Shown here piece by piece: positions 1 through 7,265 of a DNA stretch of 18,018 nt. The stretch covers positions 1 through 18,018 of the forward strand of contig JAZDLC010000482.1 in NCBI GenBank assembly GCA_043802345.1, written 5' to 3'. Numbering within the stretch: the stretch's first letter is position 1; each line of letters starts with the position of its first letter. Origin of the DNA: JAZDLC01 sp043802345 (GTDB lineage Bacteria; Planctomycetota; B15-G4; JADJEK01). The notes under the pieces were generated by a model, which saw only the letters and a list, made by a program, of their open reading frames with translations, made no database searches and had not been told where the DNA came from. The position numbers and the translations under genes were made by a program.

Positions 1-1008
1 GTGCCTGAACCGGTCAAGGAAGCGGCGATCCGGGCCATCCGGGAGGGGTTCAACCGGTACAGCGTGACCCAGGGTGATGCCGAGCTGAACGAATGCATCA
101 GGCATACCGTGAGGCAGAGGTACGGGTACGATCCGGGGGCCAGCCTGGTGACCGCTGGTGTCTCCGGCGGTTTGCTTCTGGCGTACTTCGTGCTCCTGAA
201 TCCGGGCGACGAGATCCTGATTCCGGACCCGCACTTCGTGATGTACAAGGTGCTGGCCGACATCATCGGGGCCAGGGCGGTCAGCTACGACGTCCACCCC
301 GACTTCCGGATCCGCAAGGAGGCGCTCGAGAGCGCCGTCAGCGGCAAGACCAAAGTCCTCCTCCTCAACTCCCCCTCCAATCCCACCGGCCATGTCTCTG
401 ATCAGGAGGAGCTGAAGATCGTGGCCGAGTTCGCCCGGCAGCACGATCTGACCGTGATCAGCGACGAGATCTACGACGCCTTCGTCTATGACGAGGAGTA
501 TCACAGCATCTCCGAGTTCTACGATCGAACCGTGCTCCTCTCCGGCTTCTCCAAGACGTACGGCATGCCCGGCTGGCGGATCGGGTATGCGGTCGGACCG
601 GAGGAGGTTCTGGACGCGATGAAGACGTTCCAGCAATTCACCTTCGTCTGCGCGAACACCGTGGCGCAGAAGGCCGCGCTGTTTGCCATGCGCCATGACT
701 GCACCGAGCAGGTCGCGGCCTACCGGCAGAAGCGGGACCGCGTGGTGGAGCGCCTCTCCGCGGGGTACGACCTGGTTCCCCCGGGAGGTTCCTTCTACGC
801 CTATCCGAAACTGCCGGAGGGCGTGGGCGGCACCGCCTTCGTGAAGCAGGCTCTGGAAGAGAAGGTCCTGGTCGTTCCCGGCACCGCCTTCTCCGGCAGG
901 GACACGCACTTCAGGCTGTCGTTCGCGGCTCCTTTCGAGAAGCTCGAGCGGGGTCTGGAAGTCCTGGCGCGCCTGGCTGAACAGCACCAGGCGGGCGCTT
1001 CCTCCTGA
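1..1008 (+). CDS. Class I/II PLP-dependent aminotransferase, 5' end outside the window
   Basis: This is the C-terminal 335 residues of a fold-type I aminotransferase of the aspartate/aromatic aminotransferase group, which moves amino groups between amino acids and 2-oxo acids in the cytoplasm. Seen in sequence: the NSPSNPTG motif (about 122-129), SDEIYDAF (about 155-162), the PLP-lysine motif SGFSKTYGMPGWRIGY with its Lys near residue 185, and a late Arg in FRLSF (about 303-307) of the type that binds the substrate carboxylate. Family members are about 390 residues long and this frame is open at base 1, so roughly 50-60 N-terminal residues lie upstream. The GTG at base 1 is therefore probably an internal Val codon. 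Substrate specificity cannot be read from the sequence. The stop lies 14 bases before the queE-like gene on the same strand, so the two are probably co-transcribed, although no pathway link is apparent. Confidence 0.93.
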   Translation: MPEPVKEAAIRAIREGFNRYSVTQGDAELNECIRHTVRQRYGYDPGASLVTAGVSGGLLLAYFVLLNPGDEILIPDPHFVMYKVLADIIGARAVSYDVHPDFRIRKEALESAVSGKTKVLLLNSPSNPTGHVSDQEELKIVAEFARQHDLTVISDEIYDAFVYDEEYHSISEFYDRTVLLSGFSKTYGMPGWRIGYAVGPEEVLDAMKTFQQFTFVCANTVAQKAALFAMRHDCTEQVAAYRQKRDRVVERLSAGYDLVPPGGSFYAYPKLPEGVGGTAFVKQALEEKVLVVPGTAFSGRDTHFRLSFAAPFEKLERGLEVLARLAEQHQAGASS

Positions 1009-1022
1009 CACCGCCGGCAACC

Positions 1023-1799
1023 ATGGTCATGACGAGCGACGAGACGGGGACCGCGACCGCGCGACTGTCGGAGGTTTTCCCGACCGTCCAGGGAGAAGGG
1101 GCCTACGTGGGTCGGCGCCAACTCTTCGTCAGGCTCGCCGGCTGTTCCATTGGCTGCCGTTTCTGTGACACGCCTGAATCGTTGCGCCCGGGATCCGCAT
1201 GCCGGATCAGGACGCCGGGACAGGACGGCAAATTGGCAAGCCGGGAGGTGCGCAATCCGGTTTCCTGCGGAGATCTCCTCCGCCTGATCTCCGATCTGGC
1301 CCGGCGGCATGGGCCGTTCCACGCGCTCTCGGTCACGGGAGGAGAGCCGCTGGAGCAGGTGGAGTTCCTGCTCGACCTGCTCCCCGGAGTGGAACTTCCG
1401 GTGCTGCTGGAAACGGCGGGCACGCTTCCCGAGGCGTTGAGGAGGCTGATTTCCCGGGTCGACATCGTCTCGATGGACCTGAAGCTCCCGTCGGTGGCGG
1501 GCGCGGGTGACTTCCTCGCCCGGCACGAGGAGTTCCTGCGGGTGGCACTCCAGAAGGATGTCTACGTGAAGACCGTGGTCAACGAGCGGCTCGAACGCGA
1601 GGAATGGCGGCAGGCGGCGGCGATGGTCGCCGGCATTGCTCCCGAGATTCCCTTCTTCGTCCAGCCGGAGACCAGGAGGCGTGGGAAGAAGCCGATCGCC
1701 TTCGAGTTCCTGACGGTGCTGGCGGACGAGGCGTTCGCGTGCGGGTTGAAGGATGTGCGCATCCAGCCGCAGCTCCATACCCTGCTGGGTGCCCCGTGA
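1023..1799 (+). CDS. queE: 7-carboxy-7-deazaguanine synthase, QueE-type radical SAM enzyme
   Basis: The 258-residue protein is predicted to convert 6-carboxytetrahydropterin to 7-carboxy-7-deazaguanine, a step towards preQ0 and queuosine in tRNA. The N-terminus has the QueE signature VFPTVQGEGAYVG (about 18-30), which leads into a compact CX3CX2C iron-sulfur motif, CSIGCRFCD (Cys41, Cys45, Cys48). The SAM-binding TGGEP is at 105-109, followed by LLETAGT (128-134), SMDLKLPS (150-157) and the terminal PQLHTLLG. It is slightly longer than a typical QueE because of an insertion between the Cys motif and GGEP (about 51-98). Two in-frame ATGs (1023 and 1029) are possible starts and neither has a clear Shine-Dalgarno. 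The stop overlaps the GTG start of der. No other queuosine gene is visible nearby. A related organic-radical activating enzyme is the alternative, but the motif set fits QueE best. Confidence 0.88.
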   Translation: MVMTSDETGTATARLSEVFPTVQGEGAYVGRRQLFVRLAGCSIGCRFCDTPESLRPGSACRIRTPGQDGKLASREVRNPVSCGDLLRLISDLARRHGPFHALSVTGGEPLEQVEFLLDLLPGVELPVLLETAGTLPEALRRLISRVDIVSMDLKLPSVAGAGDFLARHEEFLRVALQKDVYVKTVVNERLEREEWRQAAAMVAGIAPEIPFFVQPETRRRGKKPIAFEFLTVLADEAFACGLKDVRIQPQLHTLLGAP

Positions 1800-3145
1800 A
1801 CGAGTCCACGATCGTCATCTGCGGGCGGCCCAACGTTGGCAAGTCATCCCTGTTCAACGCCATGTTGAGACGCCGGGTGGCGATCGTCGATCCCATGGCG
1901 GGGGTGACGCGGGACCGCATCGTGGCCCAGGTGGAGCGCCCTTTCGGGAGCTTCCTCGCGGTCGACACGGGAGGCATCGGCCTGTTCGACGAGACGGCTC
2001 TCAAGGCAGAGGTCGAGAGCCAGATCGAAGCCGCCCTGTCGTTCGCCAAACTGATCGTATTCGTGGTCGACGCGCGGGACGGCCTGATTCCCGCCGACCT
2101 GGTGATCGCCAAGGAGCTGCGCTCGCTCGGCAAGCCGATCCTGCTCGTAGCCAACAAGTGTGACGGAGTCTCCATCGAGAAGGAACTGCCGGCTTTCTAC
2201 AGGCTCGGATTCGGCGAGGCGCTCGCCGTCTCCGCGACGGAGCGGTTCGGCGTGGAAAATCTCGTTGAACGAATCATCGCACTCCTGCCTGCGCGGGACG
2301 AGGAGCCGGAGGACCGTGATTCCAATCCGGTCATCCGGCTCGCGGTGGTCGGCAAGGTCAACTCCGGAAAGTCCACGCTGGTCAATCTGCTGGTGGGCGA
2401 GGAGAGGATGATCGTTTCCGAGATTGCCGGAACGACCCGGGATGCGGTGGACGCGCCGTTCGAGCGGAAGGGGCAGAAGTACATCGCCATCGACACGGCC
2501 GGGATGCGCAAGCGCCGGGTGGTCGAGGGGACCGCGGACTACTACGCCCATGCCAGGGCCTCCGAGGCGATCCGGCGCTGCGACGTGGTGCTGCTGCTGG
2601 TGGATGCCACGCGGAAGGTATCGCAGATCGACAAGGGGATCGCCCACGCCATCAACGCGACCGCCCGTCCGGTCGTCATCGGCGTGACCAAGTGGGATCT
2701 GGCGGAGGAGGCTGGCAGGAATCCGGCCGACTTCAAGCCGTATATCCAGCAGCAACTCCCGATGCTCGAATACGCTCCGCTCTGCTTCCTGTCCGCGCTG
2801 AAGAACTTCAACGTGGACGAGACCCTGGATGTGGTGGCGTCGGTCTACGCCCAGTCTTCCTACCGCTCCGCCACCGGACCGCTCAATCGGATCGTGGAGC
2901 AGGCGGCGGTGCAGCGCCTGCCCAGGGCGAGTGCGTCGAAATTTCCAAAGATCCTGTTCGCGACGCAGACCGGGATCCGTCCGCCCACCGTGGTCGTGTT
3001 CGTCAACGACAAGAAACTGTTCGACGACGAGTACGGCCGCTACCTGGCCAACCGCCTCCGGGAGCAACTCCCGTTCGACGAGGTGCCGATCAGGGTGATC
3101 TTCCGGGATCGAAAGCGGGAAGGGAAGCGAGGTCGGCCTTCGTGA
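1796..3145 (+). CDS. der: Ribosome-assembly GTPase Der (EngA)
   Basis: Der is a conserved GTPase with two tandem G domains and a C-terminal KH-like domain, needed for maturation of the 50S ribosomal subunit. The start is taken as the GTG at 1796, which overlaps the queE stop as GTGA and puts the first P-loop at the usual distance from the N-terminus. The product is 449 residues, a normal length. G domain 1 shows GRPNVGKSS (10-18), TRD (38-40), DTGG (57-60) and NKCD (120-123). G domain 2 shows GKVNSGKST (186-194), TTRD (213-216), DTAG (233-236), TKWD (298-301) and a SAL motif (333-335). The KH-like domain spans about 353-440 and includes PTVVVFVN and the late PFDEVPIRVIFRDR. The second P-loop reads GKVNSGKS where GRPNVGKS is commoner, a conservative variant. 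Its last 56 bases overlap the convergent acyl-CoA synthetase gene. Confidence 0.96.
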   Translation: MNESTIVICGRPNVGKSSLFNAMLRRRVAIVDPMAGVTRDRIVAQVERPFGSFLAVDTGGIGLFDETALKAEVESQIEAALSFAKLIVFVVDARDGLIPADLVIAKELRSLGKPILLVANKCDGVSIEKELPAFYRLGFGEALAVSATERFGVENLVERIIALLPARDEEPEDRDSNPVIRLAVVGKVNSGKSTLVNLLVGEERMIVSEIAGTTRDAVDAPFERKGQKYIAIDTAGMRKRRVVEGTADYYAHARASEAIRRCDVVLLLVDATRKVSQIDKGIAHAINATARPVVIGVTKWDLAEEAGRNPADFKPYIQQQLPMLEYAPLCFLSALKNFNVDETLDVVASVYAQSSYRSATGPLNRIVEQAAVQRLPRASASKFPKILFATQTGIRPPTVVVFVNDKKLFDDEYGRYLANRLREQLPFDEVPIRVIFRDRKREGKRGRPS

Positions 3146-4649
3146 CCTTGCCCATGGCGTTGCGGGGCAGGCTCTCGAGCGCCAGGATGGTCCGGGGCTT
3201 CTTGAAGGGCGCGAGCTTCTCCACGCAGTGAGCGCGGATCGCCTCCTCATCGAGGACCGCCCCCTTCTCCAGCACCAGCGCCGCCACGATCCGCTCGCCC
3301 AGGTCGCTGTCGGCGACGCCGAACACCGCGGCCTCGCGCACGTCCGGATGCCAGCAGAGCACCTCCTCGACCTCTCGGGGATGGACGTTGTGGCCGCCGG
3401 TGATGATGATCTCCTTCAGACGCCCCACGACCTCGAGCTCGCCGCTTGACGGATCACGCTTGCCGATGTCGCCGGTCAGCAGCCAGCCGTCCCGGAACGC
3501 GGCCTGCGTCGCCTGCTCGTTTCGCCAGTAGCCCGGGCCGACCGACGATCCGCGCACGAGGATCTGGCCCTCCTGGCCGTCGGGAACGTCGGCCCAGTCC
3601 TCGTCGACGAGCCGCAGCTCCACGCCGAGCACCGGGAACCCGACCTTTCCGGGCGCGGCCGGTGGGTTGGGGGTCTGGGCCACGGTGATCAGCGATTCGG
3701 TCATCCCGTACCGCTGCAGGATCGTGTGGCCGAAGCGCTCCTCGAATCGGGTCAGCACAACGTCGGGAAGGGGGGCTGAGCCGGAAACGAAGAGACGCAT
3801 GCCGCAGAGATCCACCGCCTTTCCGTCCGCGGCGGCCAGCATCCTCGAGTACATGGTCGGGACCCCCATGAAGAGCGTGGCCCGTGCGGAGACGAGGGTT
3901 CTCAGCACCTCTTCCGCGTCGAAGCGGGGGAGCATGGTGATCTCGCACCCGGTCAAGATCGCTCCGTGGAGTCCCACGCACAGTCCGTGAACGTGGAAGA
4001 GCGGCAAGGCGTGGACGAGTCGATCCTCCGGCGTCCACTGGAAGGCCCGCACCAGCGCCCGGATGTTGGCCGCCAGGTTCCCGTGGGTCAGCATGGCTCC
4101 GCGGGATTCTCCGGTGGTGCCGGACGTGTAGAGGATCAGGGCCAGCTCCCGCTCCAGGGCGACCTCGTCCAGTGGCAGGGCGGAGGCCTCGCGCATGGCG
4201 TCCAGGAAGGAGTGGATCCCCGGTCCGTTCTCGGCCCGCGCGGTGGCAGGAGGGGTTCGACTCCCCTGCCCGATCCCGAGAAGCGCCTGCAGACTGCCCG
4301 GAGCACAGGTGGCGGCGAACTCAAGCTGCTCCGCATCACCCACCAGGACCCTTGGCTCGGAGTCCGACAGGATCCGGGAGAGTTCGTGGCTCCGCAAGGT
4401 CGGATTGAGCGGCACCACCACCGCGCCGAGCTTCAGGCATCCGAGGTAGGCCCAGATGAATTCAATGGAGGTGGTGGAGTAGAGGCAGACCCGGTCTCCC
4501 CGGCGCACGCCGAGGGCCCTCAGCACCCGGGCAGCCGAATTGGAGCCGCGCTCCAGATCGCCATAGGTGGCATGCCGGTCCCCGAGGTGCAGGACGCGGT
4601 CCGCAGGGCGCCGGGCGGCGGTCTCGCGCAGGTTTCCGAGCAAGGTCAT
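3090..4649 (-). CDS. Acyl-CoA synthetase of the AMP-binding (ANL) superfamily
   Basis: The predicted 519-residue enzyme activates a carboxylic acid with ATP to an acyl-adenylate and then forms the CoA thioester. Motifs: the A3 P-loop TSGTTGESRGAMLTHGN (175-191), PLFHVHGL (216-223), the A5 motif YGMTES (314-319), the A7 motif GWLLTGD (388-394), the hinge region GRLKEIIITGG (409-419) and a C-terminal GKVTK that carries the adenylation Lys (Lys501). The A3 Lys, usually PKG, is replaced by Arg (SRG). PLFHVHGL recalls malonyl-CoA synthetases and medium/long-chain ligases, but the substrate cannot be fixed. The ATG at 4649 is chosen because MTLLGNLRETAARRP aligns with the family N-terminus. The frame stays open upstream to 4922, but that stretch is low-complexity and unlike the family. 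No clear Shine-Dalgarno is seen. The gene is divergent from the lipoprotein gene and overlaps the end of der. Confidence 0.9.
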   Translation of the reverse strand: MTLLGNLRETAARRPADRVLHLGDRHATYGDLERGSNSAARVLRALGVRRGDRVCLYSTTSIEFIWAYLGCLKLGAVVVPLNPTLRSHELSRILSDSEPRVLVGDAEQLEFAATCAPGSLQALLGIGQGSRTPPATARAENGPGIHSFLDAMREASALPLDEVALERELALILYTSGTTGESRGAMLTHGNLAANIRALVRAFQWTPEDRLVHALPLFHVHGLCVGLHGAILTGCEITMLPRFDAEEVLRTLVSARATLFMGVPTMYSRMLAAADGKAVDLCGMRLFVSGSAPLPDVVLTRFEERFGHTILQRYGMTESLITVAQTPNPPAAPGKVGFPVLGVELRLVDEDWADVPDGQEGQILVRGSSVGPGYWRNEQATQAAFRDGWLLTGDIGKRDPSSGELEVVGRLKEIIITGGHNVHPREVEEVLCWHPDVREAAVFGVADSDLGERIVAALVLEKGAVLDEEAIRAHCVEKLAPFKKPRTILALESLPRNAMGKVTKADLASLPAFDPGRSP

Positions 4650-4807
4650 CGGCCGTGCCTCGATTCGCTGGACTCTGACTCCCGCAAGGTATCCGCCCCG
4701 GAGTCTCGCGCGCTCCCGGAAAAACAGTGGCATCCGCCGGGGCCAGAGCCGATCCTCATTCTGTCGAGAGGGGGAAACTGGAGCACGACAGTTGCCGGTG
4801 AGCAGGT
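4650..4807. other. Divergent intergenic region between the acyl-CoA synthetase and lipoprotein genes
   Basis: These 158 bases separate two divergent starts and must hold promoters for one or both genes. No convincing -35/-10 pair is visible on either strand. The only notable ribosome-binding signal is GGTGAG five bases before the ATG at 4808. A weak inverted repeat, GACTCC (4677-4682) with GGAGTC (4700-4705), has a 17-base loop and may be chance. Confidence 0.4.
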
Positions 4808-5386
4808 ATGGACAAGCAGGTGCGGCTGGGCCGCAAACGACAGACTTCTGAACTTCCGGCTGGCGCGAGAGCGGGGCGGGTGACCCCGCCGGTGTTGCGG
4901 GCGCTGTTCCTCGTGATGGCACTCGGATCGCCGCAGGGATGCGGTCTGATGGAGGGTGAGGGCGGGTTTCGCGACGCGTATTCCGGGGCCTCGTACGCTG
5001 ACGTTTTCGTCGCCGTGGATGAGCTGCTGGATTGCCACGGGAGGAGCGAGGTCGCGGACTACGCTTCCGGTCGCATCGAGACCGCCTGGAGGGCCGACGA
5101 GCTGTTCCAGCGGCGCGGCGTCGAGCGAAGGTCGCGGATCGTGGCGCGGATCACGCATATGGGAGAGCAGGTCGAGGTCTGGATCAGGGTCGCGACAGAG
5201 GTCCGCCGGCCCGGTCCGGACTCTCCGGGCTGGGCCGGCGCCCCGGACGACGACGAGGAAGCCGCGATCATCTCGCAGACATTGCGGATGAGGTTGCTCT
5301 CGGGAAGGCCGGAGGAGGTTCCGGAGTCACGCCCGCCCGCTACCGAGCAGCACCCCGCGGGGGCAGCTCGATCCCATAATCGCTGA
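4808..5386 (+). CDS. Putative lipoprotein, function unknown
   Basis: This 192-residue frame is not recognised as a named family. A hydrophobic stretch, VLRALFLVMALGSPQGC (29-45), ends in a lipobox-like cysteine (Cys45, preceded by Gln-Gly, so not an ideal lipobox). This suggests export and lipidation. The predicted mature part starts with a short Gly/Glu-rich linker. It continues with a segment of the type GASYADVFVAVDELL ... SGRIETAW ... VARITHMGEQVEVWIRVATEV (about 59-131), a layout seen in many small envelope lipoproteins with a mixed alpha/beta domain. The C-terminus is polar and Pro-rich. The ATG at 4808 is preceded by GGTGAG. A GTG at 4880 would give a more usual 20-residue signal peptide, and the codons before it are less GC-biased at the third position, so that start is a real alternative. 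The last 47 bases overlap the convergent regulator gene. Confidence 0.6.
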   Translation: MDKQVRLGRKRQTSELPAGARAGRVTPPVLRALFLVMALGSPQGCGLMEGEGGFRDAYSGASYADVFVAVDELLDCHGRSEVADYASGRIETAWRADELFQRRGVERRSRIVARITHMGEQVEVWIRVATEVRRPGPDSPGWAGAPDDDEEAAIISQTLRMRLLSGRPEEVPESRPPATEQHPAGAARSHNR

Positions 5387-7155
5387 TCTTCTTGTTCAAA
5401 GTGGGCCAGGAGATCCCCAGCACCTGGGCCGCCTTCCCCTTCTTGTACTCGCAGTAGGCGAGCGCTGCCTCGATCGCCCTCTTCTCCACCGTGACCAGCG
5501 CCAGGTCCTCGGCATCCAGGCGCTCGGCAGCCAGGAATGGAAAGAGGTCGTCCTTGAGTTCCTCATCCTGGGAGAGCATCACCGCCCGCTCGATGACGTT
5601 CGAGAGTTCCCGGATGTTGCCGGGCCATCGGTATCTGACCAGGGCCCGCAGGGCGTCCCCCGAGAGGCGCCTTGCGCCGCGGTTCATCTGCCGGGCGTGC
5701 CGTTTCAGGAAATGGTCCGCGAGCAGCGGAATGTCCTCGAGCCGCTCCCGCAGAGGCGGCACCGGAATCGTGCCGAGGGCCAGCAGGGCCAGCAGGTCCT
5801 CGTGAAAGGTTCCGCTCTGGACTTTGGACGAGAGGTCCCGGTCGGAGGCGGCCACCAGGCGGACATCGATCGGCAGCATCCGTCCGTTGTCCTGGCGGCT
5901 GAGCTTGTGCTCCCTGAGTGTCGCCGCCAGGCGTGCCTGGGTCGGCAGGTCCATGGCGTCGATTTCGTCCAGGAATACGGTGCCGCCATGGGCTCTCTCG
6001 AGGGCCGTACCCTGGTCCTGTCCGGGCCGGGCGGTGTCCCCCGTTGCCATCCCCCAGCACTTCCTCCCGCAGCAGATCCTCCGGAGTGGCGGAGCAGTTG
6101 ACGGTCACGAAAGGACCGGAGGCCCGGGGGGACAGCTCATGGAGCAGGCGGGCCAGCAGTTCCTTGCCGGTGCCGGTCTCTCCGATGAGGAGCACCGGCT
6201 GCATCCCTCGCGCGGTCCTGCGCACGGCGCCGATCAGTTCCTGATGCGCCGGACTCTCGCCGACGATGCGGCGGTCGCGGTGGAAGCGGGAACGGTGCTC
6301 GAGCAGTTCGTCCTGCTGGCGCTGATAGACCAGCGTGGTCTCGTGGAGGACGGCAGCCGTTCGGACGAGCTGGAGGGCCGCTGAAAGGTCGTCCTCGGAA
6401 AACGGCTCGTCGCGCCGGTCCGCGTACACCAGCAACTGCGGTCCCGCGCCGTGATAGACCGGAATCACCAGGCCATGCAGCGGCTTCCGGACACTCTCCG
6501 GCTCGCGAATCAGCAGTGCCTGCCTGCTATCCAGGGCCTTGCGGATCCAGGGCCTCTGGGTGTCCAGGCGCATTTCCGGGAGGCTGACCAGCTCCGCGTC
6601 CCGCGGGTCGGGCGAGCCGGACCGGAAAAGCAGCACCGCGGCGCGATCGGAGCCGAGCAACAGGTTCAGATTCCGGCAGAGCGAGCGAGCGATCGTGTGT
6701 CGCGACAGGCGGCCGCGCATCCCCTCGACCAGGCCGATGGTCGCTGCGAGCACCCCGCGCGCGGAGGGCGGATCGGCGGGCGGCCCGTCGGTCGCGATCT
6801 CGGCCAGAACCGCCGCGTCCGCCCGGGCCGCGCTGGCCAGGACCACCGTCTCTCCGGCGTCGAAGCGGGGCCGATGGAATCGCAGGATCGTTCCACCAAT
6901 CATGATCGTGTCCCCCTCTTCCAGGGTCGCGAAATCGACCCTCTCTCCATTGACGAGAGTGCCGTTCGTGGATCCCAGGTCCTCCACCCTCCCCCGATCT
7001 CCCGTGGGGGTGATGCGGACGTGCATTCTGGAGCACGACTCGTCCTTGAGCACGAAATCGCACCCCGCCGCCCTGCCGACGACCAACGGCCGCTCCAGCA
7101 GGAGTTCACGGCCTCGATCCTCGCCGCTCTCGATTCTCAAGTGAGGCGCAGACAA
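5340..7155 (-). CDS. FHA-GAF-AAA+-Fis-type HTH regulator (sigma54-activator-like), reading frame broken by one base
   Basis: Read in two frames and joined, this is a regulator of about 604 residues. Its N-terminal FHA domain (about 4-95) has GR 27-28, SRMH 42-45 and STNGT 62-66. A GAF-like domain follows (about 135-280), then a AAA+ domain with Walker A GETGTGKE (325-332), a GTVFLDEID Walker B, VRLVAASDRDL, PPLRERLEDIPLL and WPGNIRELSNVIERA. It ends in a Fis-type HTH (KGKAAQVLGISWPTLNKKI). The upstream frame runs correctly to EEVLG near 6052 and the downstream frame is correct from about 6050 to the stop at 5340. One surplus G in the run at 6051-6055 or at 6038-6042 (C runs on the plus strand) explains the break, as mutation or sequencing error. 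The GAFTGA loop is missing. The TTG at 7155 is the preferred start because it has a good Shine-Dalgarno; an ATG at 7215 is the alternative. It is divergent from the secretion-like cluster, which it may control. Confidence 0.8.
6038..6055 (-). other. Probable frameshift site in the regulator gene
   Basis: Two runs of five G on the coding (minus) strand, at 6051-6055 and 6038-6042, flank the point where the correct frame changes. Removing one G from the first run joins VLG to MATGDTARPG. Removing one from the second joins VLGDGNG to DTARPG. Both give a continuous AAA+ domain, so the exact site cannot be settled from the sequence. An error at a homopolymer or a recent mutation fits. No stem-loop or slippery heptamer that would argue for programmed frameshifting was identified. 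Confidence 0.75.
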
Positions 7156-7168
7156 CGGTATCCCTCTT
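7156..7168 (-). promoter_or_regulatory. Shine-Dalgarno that favours the TTG start of the regulator
   Basis: On the minus strand the sequence AAGAGGGA (7161-7168) is followed by TACCG and then TTG (7155-7153). This spacing is normal for a ribosome binding site. The upstream alternative ATG at 7215 would add 20 residues that are not part of the FHA fold. Confidence 0.55.
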
Positions 7169-7182
7169 CGGTTCTCTTGCTC

Positions 7183-7196
7183 GCAGGAGCTCCTGC
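7183..7196. promoter_or_regulatory. 14-base perfect palindrome between divergent genes, candidate operator
   Basis: GCAGGAGCTCCTGC is its own reverse complement. It lies between the regulator start (7155) and the start of the membrane protein gene (7266), close to where a promoter for either gene would be. A dimeric HTH protein such as the Fis-type domain of the neighbouring regulator would bind a site of this symmetry. Binding is inference, and no second copy was noticed in the other intergenic regions of the window. Confidence 0.4.
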
Positions 7197-7214
7197 CGTG
7201 GGGCGGAGAGGGCA

Positions 7215-7243
7215 TTGTGGTGCCTTCCGCTCCGAAGTAGAGT
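7215..7243 (+). promoter_or_regulatory. Weak candidate sigma70-type promoter for the secretion-like cluster
   Basis: TTGTGG (7215-7220) and TAGAGT (7238-7243) are separated by exactly 17 bases. They match the -35 and -10 consensus at 3 and 4 of 6 positions. The -10 lies 22 bases before the ATG at 7266, which leaves a short leader containing TGGAG (7251-7255) as a possible ribosome binding site. The match is modest and could be chance. Confidence 0.3.
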
Positions 7244-7265
7244 GCATCATTGGAGCATCCAGGAG

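Noticed and set aside
1..3. GTG at base 1 as the start of the aminotransferase
   Set aside because: The frame begins at the window edge and the protein lacks about 50-60 residues of the family N-terminus, so it is truncated by the window.
4677..4705. Inverted repeat GACTCC/GGAGTC as an operator or terminator
   Set aside because: Six-base arms with a 17-base loop and no T run are weak, and it lies in a divergent region where no terminator is needed.
3966..4883. Plus-strand open frame of about 305 codons over the acyl-CoA synthetase gene
   Set aside because: The translation is low-complexity and runs antisense to a gene with complete ANL motifs, so it is a shadow frame.
4650..4922. Upstream extension of the acyl-CoA synthetase to an ATG at 4922
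   Set aside because: The added 91 residues are Pro/Arg-rich, cover the divergent lipoprotein start and do not resemble the family.
5563..6037. Continuation of the upstream regulator frame past the break, about 160 codons
   Set aside because: After the G runs this frame is Pro/Gly/Arg-rich and unlike any AAA+ protein, whereas the other frame carries Walker B, sensor and HTH motifs.
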